Source: Alphaproteobacteria bacterium (GTDB lineage: Bacteria; Myxococcota_A; UBA796; GCA-2862545). From it: a stretch of 64,000 bases of DNA. The notes beneath the pieces were generated by a model that worked only from the letters and a program-made list of their open reading frames with translations, was not told the origin of the DNA and did not search any database. The stretch is from contig JACKER010000031.1 in NCBI GenBank assembly GCA_020632925.1, positions 1 through 64,000 on the forward strand. The letters run 5' to 3'. Position numbers and translations under genes: made by a program. Shown here in pieces: positions 25,213 to 33,671 of the stretch (position 1 is its first letter; each line of letters opens with the position of its first letter).

Positions 25213-26708
25213 GGGCTGCTCACCACCGCGACGCCGGGTCCGGCCGTCACCACCGCCTCGACGGCGCCCTGATCACCGATGCGGACCTGGTACGTCCCGG
25301 GAGCCAGCTCGGACAGGTCCTCCGGGGTCTTGCCCGAGGGGCCGCCCTCGATCTGGAAATCCAGCCCCGACGGCTCCGAGAGGACGAGCAGGCCGCCGGG
25401 CGTGCGCGACTTCATGCGCGCCGCGGCGATCTTCTTGAGCTCGTTGGCGTCGTCGGGGGCGTTGGGCTTCCCGGCGGCGATCTTGAGCATCGTGGCGGCG
25501 GAGGTGAAGTCGCCGGTCTGGAGCGCCTGCAGCCCCTCCTGGCGGAAGGTGAAGGCCTCGTCCATCGAGCCGAGGGCGTTCACGGAGGGGCCGTCGTCGC
25601 CGCTCATGGCGATCGCCACGCCCGCGCCGATCACCACGAGGAACGCGATCCCCGCAGCCAGGAGCCCGACCGCCGCGGTCCCGACCCCGGCGATGTTCCG
25701 CATCAGCTGGTTGGACTCGACCTCGGCCAGCGCCGGAGCCGCCAGCGTGTCGATGGTCGCCTGGCGATGGATCGACGGGTTCGTCCCGCTGTTCATCGAG
25801 GCCGTCATGTCCGGGTCCTCGAACGCCATCTCGAGCGCGAACGCGAGCTCGCTGCCGTCCGCCGGGCGTTGTGCCGGATCGGGCGAGAGGCATCGCTCCA
25901 CCAGGGCGATGACCGACCGCGGGATGTCCGTGTCGGGCGGGAGCGCGCCCGCGAGAGGAACGAAGCCACCGGTCAGCTGCTGGACCACGATCTGCTGCAC
26001 GCCTTCGCCACGGAAGGGCTTCCGGGCCGTGAGCATCTGGTAGAACATGACCGCGAGGCCGTAGACGTCGCCGCGGGTGGTCGCCGGGACGCCCTGGAAG
26101 AGCTCGGGCGCCATGTACATCGCCGAGCCGAGCATCTGGTTGTTCCGGGTGAGCGCCTCCGAGCCGTCGGTGAGCTTGGAGAGTCCGAAGTCCAACAGCT
26201 TCACGATGACCTTGTCGGCGTCTTCGTACAGCATGACGTTGGATGGCTTCAGATCCCGGTGGATCATACCGATGCGATGCGCTTCTGCTACCCCGGCAAT
26301 CATCTGTCGCGCAACGACCCGGAAGGCCTCGATCCCCAGCGGTCCTTGCTGCTTGATGTACCGTGACAGGGTGACACCCGGAACCCACTCCATCGCGATG
26401 AAATCGAGTCCGGTCCGCTGGTCGCGCCCGTAGTCGAACACCTGCACGACGTTCGGGTGGGAGAGGCGGGACATGCTGCGAGCTTCGCGGAGGAACCTGG
26501 CCTCTGCGTCATCGTCGCCGTCCTGGGCGCGCACCAGCTTCAGCACGACGTCGCGGTCCAGGGTGTCCTGCTTCGCCAGGTACACCACGCCCATCCCGCC
26601 CTGCCCGACGCACCGCTGCACGGTGTACCTGTTGGCCACCGAGCTGCCGATGAGCCGCTCCGGATCACGCTCCTGATTGCGCGGACGTTCGTCGGTCGCT
26701 TCGTCCAT
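25209..26708 (-). CDS. PknB-type transmembrane Ser/Thr kinase
   Basis: 499 residues. Cytoplasmic kinase (about 27-290): VGQGGMGVVY, VVLKLV, HRDLKPSNVML, DFGLSKL, GSAMYMAPE. A single membrane helix (about 338-368, VGLLAAGIAFLVVIGAGVAI) leads to an extracytoplasmic part with a short helical repeat (QEGLQALQTGDFTSAATML) and a PEGA-like beta domain (GGLLVLSEPSGLDFQIEG). ATG 26708 is preceded by GGAGGT. First gene of the coupled kinase, kinase-TPR and FHA operon. Its domain pattern closely matches the kinase at 29372, a probable paralogue. Confidence 0.9.
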   Translation of the reverse strand: MDEATDERPRNQERDPERLIGSSVANRYTVQRCVGQGGMGVVYLAKQDTLDRDVVLKLVRAQDGDDDAEARFLREARSMSRLSHPNVVQVFDYGRDQRTGLDFIAMEWVPGVTLSRYIKQQGPLGIEAFRVVARQMIAGVAEAHRIGMIHRDLKPSNVMLYEDADKVIVKLLDFGLSKLTDGSEALTRNNQMLGSAMYMAPELFQGVPATTRGDVYGLAVMFYQMLTARKPFRGEGVQQIVVQQLTGGFVPLAGALPPDTDIPRSVIALVERCLSPDPAQRPADGSELAFALEMAFEDPDMTASMNSGTNPSIHRQATIDTLAAPALAEVESNQLMRNIAGVGTAAVGLLAAGIAFLVVIGAGVAIAMSGDDGPSVNALGSMDEAFTFRQEGLQALQTGDFTSAATMLKIAAGKPNAPDDANELKKIAAARMKSRTPGGLLVLSEPSGLDFQIEGGPSGKTPEDLSELAPGTYQVRIGDQGAVEAVVTAGPGVAVVSSP

Positions 26709-26800
26709 CCGACCTCCTCGCCATCTCGACTCGTTACGACGTTACCCTGACGGGCACCGGCCGCGAGGTACCGGACGGTATCATAGGGGATGTCGGAGGT

Positions 26801-29218
26801 GTGAGGAGCGTGACACCGACCCATCCGGTGCTGGTGCTTGGCGACCTCGAGATCGACCTCACGAGCGGGGCCGCCGCACGTGCGGGCGAAGAGGTCTCGC
26901 TGACGCCCAAGGAGGTCGCGATCCTGCGCCACCTGTCGGCTCGGACGGACGAGGACGTCGACCGGGACGAGCTGTACGCTGCGGTCTGGGGCTATGGCGC
27001 GGGCGTGGTGTCCCGGACGCTGGACACCACGATCCACCGCCTCCGGCTGAAGATCGAGCCCAACCCCGCGCAGCCCACCTGGCTACGGACGGTCCACGGT
27101 CGCGGATACCGGCTCGTGCGGTCCGCCGCGAGGCCCGCACGCTCGCGATGGACGGGGCGCGGACCCGAGCTGCGGCGGATCGCGGAGCTGATGGAGCTCG
27201 GCCCGGTGCTGCTGTACGGCGCGCCCGGATCCGGCGTGTCCACGGTCGCTCGGATGTGGGCGGAGGGCCACCCGACGGCGCGCCTCGTGGAGGGGAGCGA
27301 TCGCGAGGAGGTGCTGCGCGCGCTCGACGAGCCGGGGCCCCTGGTCGTGGTGGATCTCCCGACGGATCGCGCGATCGTCCGGGCCGCCTCCACGCGCCGG
27401 GAGCCGACGGTCGCGGCGACGACCTCCGCGGTCGGGTGGTCGGCGGGACGGGTCCGCGTCGGGGGGCTGCTGCCGGGCGATGCCGTCGAGCTGCTGGTCC
27501 GCGCCTGGCGTCTGGCCGAGGACTCGCCTCCGCCGAGCCTGGACGTGTTGCGCACCCTGGCGGAGAGCGTCGACTTCGTGCCGGTCGCGCTCGAGGCGGT
27601 CGGCAGGCACGCCGCGGCCGTCGGCGTCGCCGCGGTCCTGGACGGGATCGCGGTCGGGCTCGGGCCTGCCTCCCCGCTGTGTACGAGGGTCCGCGATCGG
27701 TTCGAGCAAGCGTGGCTGAGGCTCGGCGCCACCGATCGGCTCGTGATGACCCTGGTGGCCGAGTTCGGCGGTGCCGTCTCGATGACCGTGGTGCGCGACG
27801 TTCTGCGCGACGTGGAGGACCTCGGTGGGACCATGGCCTCGCTCGTGGACGCGGGTTGGCTCGTGTCCGACGACGCCGGCGTCGTGTCCTGCTACTGGCA
27901 CGTCCGGAGCTGCGTCGGGCGCGTGTCGGGTGCGGAGGAGCGCGAACGGTGTCGCCTCCTCCGGAGGGCGTGGGCGCAGGCCGCGATCGCCGCCACCGGG
28001 GACCCGGAGCGTTGGATGTTGTCGGCGCTCCAGGCCGAGCTGCGCGCTGCGCGCGAGCCACTCGAGGTGGCCGCGCTCGCCGAGGCCGTGACGGCCGGGC
28101 TCGAACGGCGTGGCGCGGCGGACGGCGTGCAGCGGGTGTGCGAGGACGCGGTCCGGCGCGCGACCGGGGACCCGGTGGCGGAGGCCCGGCTCCGGTTGTT
28201 GCGCGCTCGGCACCTCCAACACGTCGGCGATCCCCGTCTCGTCGAGGACGCGAACCGAGCGATCGACCTCGCGCTTCCCCGGGAGCGGTGGGATCTCGTG
28301 GCGCGCGCGCTCGGCCTGCTGGCCACGTGGCACCAAGCCCGCGGATCGGTCGCGGAGGCCGACGCGGCCCTCGCGCGCAGCGCGGACATCGCCGAGCGGC
28401 GCGGGCGCTGGCGGGAGCACCGCTACGCCCAGGGCCTGGTGCTGCACGCCCGAGGGGACTTCGGGGGGGCGGCGGCCGTGCTCCGTGAGGCCCACGTGCT
28501 CGCGGTGCGCGACGGTGACGCGGCCCTTGCGAGGGACGCGCTGCTCAAGGCGGCGGTGGTGCTGGCGGACGCGGGGTTGCTCGACGAGTCGGCGTCCACG
28601 GCCGAGCAGTGCCTGCGCCTCGGGCTGGCCTCACCCGCCGCCGAGGCGGTGCTGCACGGCACCATGGGGCAGGTCGAGCTCCAGCGGGGTCGGTTCGAGC
28701 GTGCCCGTGAGCACTACGCGGTCTGCCTCCGTGCGTCGCGATCCGCGGCCCGACCCGAGGGCGAGGCTGCCGGCCGGGTGGGGCTCGGGGTGGCCGCGCT
28801 CGCCGAGGGCGACTGGGACCGTGCCTTCGAGGAGCTGGAGGCGGCGCTCGAGACCTGGGCCCGCCACCACTCCCCGATGTGGCTGGGGCTCGCGCGCTCG
28901 ATGCTGGCGCTCGCGCACCACGGCGCCGGCGAGCGTGACGTCGCCCGACTCGTCGCCCGCGACGCGTTCGAGGTGCTGGTGGACGTGGCGCCTCGTCAGG
29001 CGTGGCGGGTGCGCTCCTGGGAGGCGTTGCTCGCGGGCGAACGAGCCGGCGCAGAGGCGCTGGAGATGGCGCAGGCAGCGCTGGCGCGCGCCGAGGAGTT
29101 GCAGGACGCCGTGGGGAACGCGCTGGCCCGGTCCGTCCTCGATCGCATCCACGGTCGTGCCGCCCTGGTGGCTCCTCCGCAGCCGTTCGGTTCGATCCTG
29201 GCGCGACTCGAACCCTGA
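26801..29218 (+). CDS. Winged-helix / STAND NTPase / TPR transcriptional regulator
   Basis: 805 residues. OmpR-type winged helix at the N-terminus (about 10-108: SLTPKEVAILRHL, SRTLDTTIHRLRLKIEP, WLRTVHGRGYRLV). Then a STAND-type NTPase with P-loop GAPGSGVST, where the usual Lys is Val, and a long TPR-like helical region (about 420-780: LARSADIAERRGRWREH, QVELQRGRFERAREHYAV). Such proteins act as ligand- or protein-gated activators. The Walker Lys loss suggests nucleotide is not hydrolysed. GTG 26801 and GTG 26810 are both possible; the GGAGGT at 26795-26800 suits 26810 better. Divergent from the PknB-type kinase. Confidence 0.82.
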   Translation: MRSVTPTHPVLVLGDLEIDLTSGAAARAGEEVSLTPKEVAILRHLSARTDEDVDRDELYAAVWGYGAGVVSRTLDTTIHRLRLKIEPNPAQPTWLRTVHGRGYRLVRSAARPARSRWTGRGPELRRIAELMELGPVLLYGAPGSGVSTVARMWAEGHPTARLVEGSDREEVLRALDEPGPLVVVDLPTDRAIVRAASTRREPTVAATTSAVGWSAGRVRVGGLLPGDAVELLVRAWRLAEDSPPPSLDVLRTLAESVDFVPVALEAVGRHAAAVGVAAVLDGIAVGLGPASPLCTRVRDRFEQAWLRLGATDRLVMTLVAEFGGAVSMTVVRDVLRDVEDLGGTMASLVDAGWLVSDDAGVVSCYWHVRSCVGRVSGAEERERCRLLRRAWAQAAIAATGDPERWMLSALQAELRAAREPLEVAALAEAVTAGLERRGAADGVQRVCEDAVRRATGDPVAEARLRLLRARHLQHVGDPRLVEDANRAIDLALPRERWDLVARALGLLATWHQARGSVAEADAALARSADIAERRGRWREHRYAQGLVLHARGDFGGAAAVLREAHVLAVRDGDAALARDALLKAAVVLADAGLLDESASTAEQCLRLGLASPAAEAVLHGTMGQVELQRGRFERAREHYAVCLRASRSAARPEGEAAGRVGLGVAALAEGDWDRAFEELEAALETWARHHSPMWLGLARSMLALAHHGAGERDVARLVARDAFEVLVDVAPRQAWRVRSWEALLAGERAGAEALEMAQAALARAEELQDAVGNALARSVLDRIHGRAALVAPPQPFGSILARLEP

Positions 29219-29371
29219 TACCCGACCGAAACTCGAATCCTGGCTCGTTGGAACGCCGGGTTTGGGGAATGTGTCGCGGTTTGTGACATGTGTGACGTAG
29301 AAGTGCGTCATTTCGTCGCAGTACCGTACCGGCTGAATCCGACGCGGGGTCGGACGTTCAGGAGTGGTCGT
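29219..29371 (+). promoter_or_regulatory. Promoter/leader region of the kinase-receptor operon
   Basis: A 153-base gap with clearly lower G+C than its surroundings. It contains a direct repeat TGTGACATGTGTGACG (29280-29295), whose second half pairs with CGTCA downstream (TGACG, 8-base loop, CGTCA at about 29291-29308). AGGAG at 29360-29364 is the ribosome site for ATG 29372. The repeats are candidate operator half-sites; no clear -35/-10 pair is visible. Confidence 0.35.
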
Positions 29372-31405
29372 ATGTCCGACCCGGTACTTGACCCAGAGGG
29401 CATTCTCGGGCGCGTGCTCGCGGAGCGCTATCGAATCGTGCGGTTTCTGGGTCGCGGGGGGATGGGTTCCATCTATCTCGCCACCCAGCTGCAGCTCGAG
29501 CGCGACGTCGTCGTCAAGACGATCCGCAGCAAGGAGGACGAGGACGCGGAGGCCCGCTTCCAGCGCGAGGCCCGCAGCCTGTCGCGGCTGTCGCATCCCA
29601 ATGTCGTGCAGATCTTCGATCACGGGCGTGATGCAGCGACGGGACTGTTGTTCATCGTCATGGAGGCCGTGCCCGGCATCAACCTCGCGCAGTATCTGAA
29701 GGAGCACGGGGCGCTGCCTTTCGCGAGCTTCGCTGCCATCGCGACCCAGCTCGCGTCGGGCGTGGGCGAGGCGCACCGTCAGGGACTGATCCACCGGGAT
29801 CTCAAGCCCTCCAACATCATGCTGTCCTCGATCGAGGGCGGGCTGCGCCTCAAGCTGCTGGACTTCGGGCTGTCCAAGTCCATGGGCGGTGAGTCGCTGA
29901 CGGGGACCGGTCAGACCGTCGGCACCTGCAAGTACATGGCGCCCGAGCAGTTCGGCGACGGCACGATCGACGCGCGGGCCGACGTGTACGCCATGGGCGT
30001 GGTGCTCTACGAGATGTTGGCCGGCCGGCGTCCGTTCGAGGCGGACGATCCGCAGACGCAGCTCAACATGCAGCTGGCGGGCAAGGCCCCTTCGCTCGGG
30101 AAGCTGCTGGGCGCCGGGCACCCGGCTCCGCCCGAGCTGGTCTCGCTCATCGAGCGGTGTCTCGCCGCGGATCGCAACAAGCGGCCCCAGGACGCCGGCG
30201 AGGTCGCTCGCCTGCTCGACCACGCGCTCGACCTGTCCTCCAAGCGCCGCGCTGCCGTCATCCTGCCGTCGGGCATCCCGGATTCCATTCCGTCGACCAC
30301 GCATACGGGGAGCAGCATGCGATCCAACGATCCCATGTCCCAGACGCGATCCTCGACGCGGGCCGAGGTCGGCGTCATGGCCGGGATGGCCACCGCGATC
30401 ATGGGGATCGGCGCGCTCATCATCGTCCTGCTGCTGCTCGTCATCGGGTTCGGCTGGTACAGCATGAGCAAGCAGGACACCACGGCGCAAACGACCGAGA
30501 TCCGCGCCGACCAGGTCACTGCCTTCCGCAAGGAGGGCCTCCAGGCGCTCACGGCCAAGGACTATGACAAGGCCGTGACCATGTTCCAGGTCGCGGTCGA
30601 GAAGGCGCCCGAGGACTCCGACATCAAGGACCTGCTGCGGCTGGCGATCGAGGCGCGGGACCGCGCGGCCCAGGCGCCGCCCCCGGCCCCCGAGCCCGCC
30701 GTCGCGATGGTGGAGCCCGAGCCGGAGCCCGAGCCGGAGCCGCAGCCCTCCAAGCCCTCGCCCTCGCCCTCGCCCTCGCCGAAGCCGACGCCCAAGCCGG
30801 TGGCCCAGGCTCCCAAGCCCAAGCCCACTGCCGAGGTGTCCCGTCCCGCGCCCGCGCCCGTGGTCAAGACCGGCACGATCTTCATCGCGTCCGCGCCCAA
30901 GGGCCTCGCCTTCAGCATCCCCGGGGTCGGTGACGGGGTCACGCCCGCCAGCCTCATGGACGTCCCCGCGGGCACGTTCACGGTCACCTTCTACGACGGT
31001 GGGCGCGCCATCCACTCCACCTCCGTCGAGGTGAAGGCCGGCGAGGGCGCGCTGATCGACGTGGACCTGGCCGACAAGATGACGCCCGCTCCCGCTCCTG
31101 CGCCCGAGCCGGTGGTCGCCGCTCCCGCTCCTGCGCCCGAGCCCGCTCCCGCCCCCTCGCCGGAGCCGGTCGTCCAGCCGGCCACGATGGCGTCCGAGGT
31201 CGCGAAGGGCGATCTCGAGGTCTCCTCCCCGAACGTGTTCGGTGAGGTCTGGGCCGGCGGCGTCCGGTGTGGTCCCGCCCCCGTCGTCTGCAAGGGCCTG
31301 CCCGCGGGGTCGGTCACCATCGAGATCCGGTCCGGCAAGAAGGTGTTGCGCACCCAGCAGGCCACCGTCGTCGCCGACACGCGCTCCCACATCACCGTTC
31401 GCTGA
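29372..31405 (+). CDS. Transmembrane Ser/Thr kinase with Pro-rich stalk and PEGA-like domains
   Basis: 677 residues. Kinase (about 20-285): LGRGGMGSIYL, VVVKTI, HRDLKPSNIML, DFGLSK, GTCKYMAPEQ. One membrane helix (about 345-372, IGALIIVLLLLVIGFGWY), then a short TPR-like helix pair (LQALTAKDYDKAVTMFQVA), a Pro/Glu/Ser/Lys-rich stalk, a PEGA-like beta domain (GTIFIASAPKGLAFSIPG), a second Pro-rich stalk and a final beta domain with two cysteines (GGVRCGPAPVVCKG). The long stalk could span the periplasm. First gene of a five-gene operon with a TonB receptor. ATG 29372 has AGGAG at 7-base spacing. Confidence 0.9.
   Translation: MSDPVLDPEGILGRVLAERYRIVRFLGRGGMGSIYLATQLQLERDVVVKTIRSKEDEDAEARFQREARSLSRLSHPNVVQIFDHGRDAATGLLFIVMEAVPGINLAQYLKEHGALPFASFAAIATQLASGVGEAHRQGLIHRDLKPSNIMLSSIEGGLRLKLLDFGLSKSMGGESLTGTGQTVGTCKYMAPEQFGDGTIDARADVYAMGVVLYEMLAGRRPFEADDPQTQLNMQLAGKAPSLGKLLGAGHPAPPELVSLIERCLAADRNKRPQDAGEVARLLDHALDLSSKRRAAVILPSGIPDSIPSTTHTGSSMRSNDPMSQTRSSTRAEVGVMAGMATAIMGIGALIIVLLLLVIGFGWYSMSKQDTTAQTTEIRADQVTAFRKEGLQALTAKDYDKAVTMFQVAVEKAPEDSDIKDLLRLAIEARDRAAQAPPPAPEPAVAMVEPEPEPEPEPQPSKPSPSPSPSPKPTPKPVAQAPKPKPTAEVSRPAPAPVVKTGTIFIASAPKGLAFSIPGVGDGVTPASLMDVPAGTFTVTFYDGGRAIHSTSVEVKAGEGALIDVDLADKMTPAPAPAPEPVVAAPAPAPEPAPAPSPEPVVQPATMASEVAKGDLEVSSPNVFGEVWAGGVRCGPAPVVCKGLPAGSVTIEIRSGKKVLRTQQATVVADTRSHITVR
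31087..31143. repeat. Tandem repeat in the kinase stalk
   Basis: A 24-base unit starting at 31087 recurs identically at 31120 (33-base period). It encodes PAPAPAPEPV-type sequence of the second Pro-rich stalk. The first stalk (about 30717-30790) is likewise repetitive (GAGCCC and CCCTCG codon runs). Stalk length is likely to vary between strains. Confidence 0.6.
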
Positions 31406-31415
31406 GGAACACGCC

Positions 31416-33638
31416 GTGAACAAGCCCCCCCGCTCGGCCCTCGCCCCACTGTGCCTGCTGGCCATGTACGCCTCGTCCGCGTTCGCGCAGGACGAGGAGG
31501 ATGGCCCGACGACCTTCGAGCCCGTGGACGCCCTCCGCAACGAGGTTCAGGTGTCCACCAAGGTCGTCCAGCCCGCGATCGTGACGCCGGCCTCCGTGTC
31601 CGTGGTCACCCGCGATCAGATCGCCCGATCGGGCTACCGGTCGGTGGCGGAGGCCCTGGCCCAGGTGCCCGGGTTCTACGTCTCGTACGATCTGGTCGGA
31701 TACAACGTCGCCGTTCGCGGCGCCTTCGGTGGCGCGCGCGCCGGCAGCCGCCTCCTCAAGATCATGATCGACGGCGTGCCGGTGCCGTTCTCGCAGTCCG
31801 AGATCTATCTCCTCGGGCCCGAGTTCGTGCCCATCACATCCGTCGAGCGTATCGAGGTCCTGCGCGGCCCGGCGTCCTCCCTGTACGGTGCGGGTGCGTA
31901 CGCCGGCGCGATCAACATCGTCACCCGACAGGACCCCTACGAGGGGCAGGTGACCGCGAGTGCCGAGCTCCGGGGCTACCAGGGCCTGGCGGGGATCAGC
32001 GGCACCGGCGGCGATGGCACGGTGCAGATCATCGGCGGCACCACCAACGTCCTGCTGGGTGCGGCCGGTGTGCTCGAGAACCGCAGCGGCCTGTCGTACC
32101 CCGATCCGGCCGACTACGACGGCGATGTCGCGTCCTGGCTCCAGCTGCGCCGGAACTCGCTCGGGTTGACCGACGAGACCAGCGAGGACCAGGCCCAGCC
32201 GGCGGTCGTCTTCGGCCGGGCGACCCAGGTCCTCGGTGGCGGCCGTCTGACCCTGTTCGGCCTCGGACAGTTCTCCTCGCGCGACGCGGAGTTCTCCGAC
32301 CTCACGGTCCTGTCGCACGACACCCGCCAGGCGGTGAACAACTGGAAGGTCGCCGCCGCCTACGATCGTCCGCTGACGGTCGGCCTGTCCGCCACCGCGC
32401 GCGCCTCCGTCGCCGGCGGCTCCACCCTCGCCAGCGACCAGATCTACGCGCGCGGCGAGCCCTTCTTCTACAGCCGGAGCCTGTCCTTCACGACGGTCTC
32501 GGGCGCGGCAGAGGTCAGGTACGACTTCCCGAACCTCGGGTTCGTCCTCCTCGGCGGCGACGCCATGTTCGACGCGGAGCGCCTGCCCGACATCAACAGC
32601 GTCGACCTCACGACGGAGGCGAACACCGACCTGAACGTTCCGTTCGAGGCGAACATCTCGAACTTCGCCGGCTACCTGCAGGCGGTCTATCCGTTCACGC
32701 CGGGCGTGGCGCTCGCCGCGGGCGGTCGGCTGGACGCGTGGCAGTCGACCCCGACGTCGACCGACGAAGCCCTCGCGCCCGCACCCGACCCGCTCTCCTT
32801 CATGCAGGCCAACGCGCGTGTGGCCCTCAACCTCGACTACCAGGACCGCTTCGCCGTGAAGATGATCGGTGGTACCGCCTTCAAGGCCGCGTCGCCCGAG
32901 CAGCTCTACCTGGCGAACCCGATCCCCAACAACATCGAGGGCGATCCGACCATCCAGCCGCAGCGGCTGTTCGGGGCGGAGGGGGTCGTCGAGGCCTACC
33001 CCACGAAGACGCTGCTGTTGTCGGCCAGCGTGTTCGCCAACCAGTACCGCGACACCATCGGCTACCAGTTGGTCCAGGGTAATCAGGTCGCGACCAGCTA
33101 CGACGCCGACAACGTCGGTGGTGAGGTCTCGGCCCGGCTGCACCAGCCGATCGAGGACAAGGGCTTCGTCGACGCCCAGGTCAACGTCTCGCTGCAGAAC
33201 ACGGTCACCGCCGCCGCCACCGACGTGACGACGGATCCGTTCGCGGCAGGGGATCCGGGCAAGGACTTCCCCGACAACGAGTCCGTGCCCCAGATGATGA
33301 CCTACGCCCGCCTCTCGGGTGAGATCAGCCCGGCGCACGTCGCGCTCGTGGTGGAGCACCGGTACATCGGCGAGCGGACGCCCTCGCAGTCGAACCTGCT
33401 GCGCTGCACGGTCGTGAACATGTCCGACCCCTGCTACACGCTGCCGGCCTACCAGATCTTCGACATCGCCCTGTCCAGCACGACCGTGTGGCTGGACCAG
33501 AAGCAGACCTTCGGCCTCCGCGGTCTGGCGAAGGTCGAGAACCTGCTGGACGCCCGCTACCTCGAGGTGGGCTTCAACGGAACGGACATCCCTGGTCTTC
33601 CGCGGACGTTCTGGCTTCGCGCCGACATCCTGTTGTAA
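31416..33638 (+). CDS. TonB-dependent outer-membrane receptor
   Basis: 740 residues. Signal peptide (MNKPPRSALAPLCLLAMYA, cleavage after SAFA), plug (about 45-160: SVSVVTRDQIARSGYRSVAE, LAQVPGFYVSYDLVGYNVAV, IEVLRGPASSLYGAGAYAGA) and 22-strand-type barrel to the end. Start GTG 31416 has GAGGA at good spacing, 10 bases after the kinase stop. Compared with the receptor at 16756 it lacks the carboxypeptidase-like N-terminal domain. The LRGPASSLYG plug motif matches siderophore/vitamin receptors. The next gene encodes a periplasmic-binding-protein-like lipoprotein, so ligand capture is plausible. Confidence 0.9.
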   Translation: MNKPPRSALAPLCLLAMYASSAFAQDEEDGPTTFEPVDALRNEVQVSTKVVQPAIVTPASVSVVTRDQIARSGYRSVAEALAQVPGFYVSYDLVGYNVAVRGAFGGARAGSRLLKIMIDGVPVPFSQSEIYLLGPEFVPITSVERIEVLRGPASSLYGAGAYAGAINIVTRQDPYEGQVTASAELRGYQGLAGISGTGGDGTVQIIGGTTNVLLGAAGVLENRSGLSYPDPADYDGDVASWLQLRRNSLGLTDETSEDQAQPAVVFGRATQVLGGGRLTLFGLGQFSSRDAEFSDLTVLSHDTRQAVNNWKVAAAYDRPLTVGLSATARASVAGGSTLASDQIYARGEPFFYSRSLSFTTVSGAAEVRYDFPNLGFVLLGGDAMFDAERLPDINSVDLTTEANTDLNVPFEANISNFAGYLQAVYPFTPGVALAAGGRLDAWQSTPTSTDEALAPAPDPLSFMQANARVALNLDYQDRFAVKMIGGTAFKAASPEQLYLANPIPNNIEGDPTIQPQRLFGAEGVVEAYPTKTLLLSASVFANQYRDTIGYQLVQGNQVATSYDADNVGGEVSARLHQPIEDKGFVDAQVNVSLQNTVTAAATDVTTDPFAAGDPGKDFPDNESVPQMMTYARLSGEISPAHVALVVEHRYIGERTPSQSNLLRCTVVNMSDPCYTLPAYQIFDIALSSTTVWLDQKQTFGLRGLAKVENLLDARYLEVGFNGTDIPGLPRTFWLRADILL

Positions 33639-33671
33639 ACTGTTTCGCCCCCTGTCCAATCGGAGTACGTC

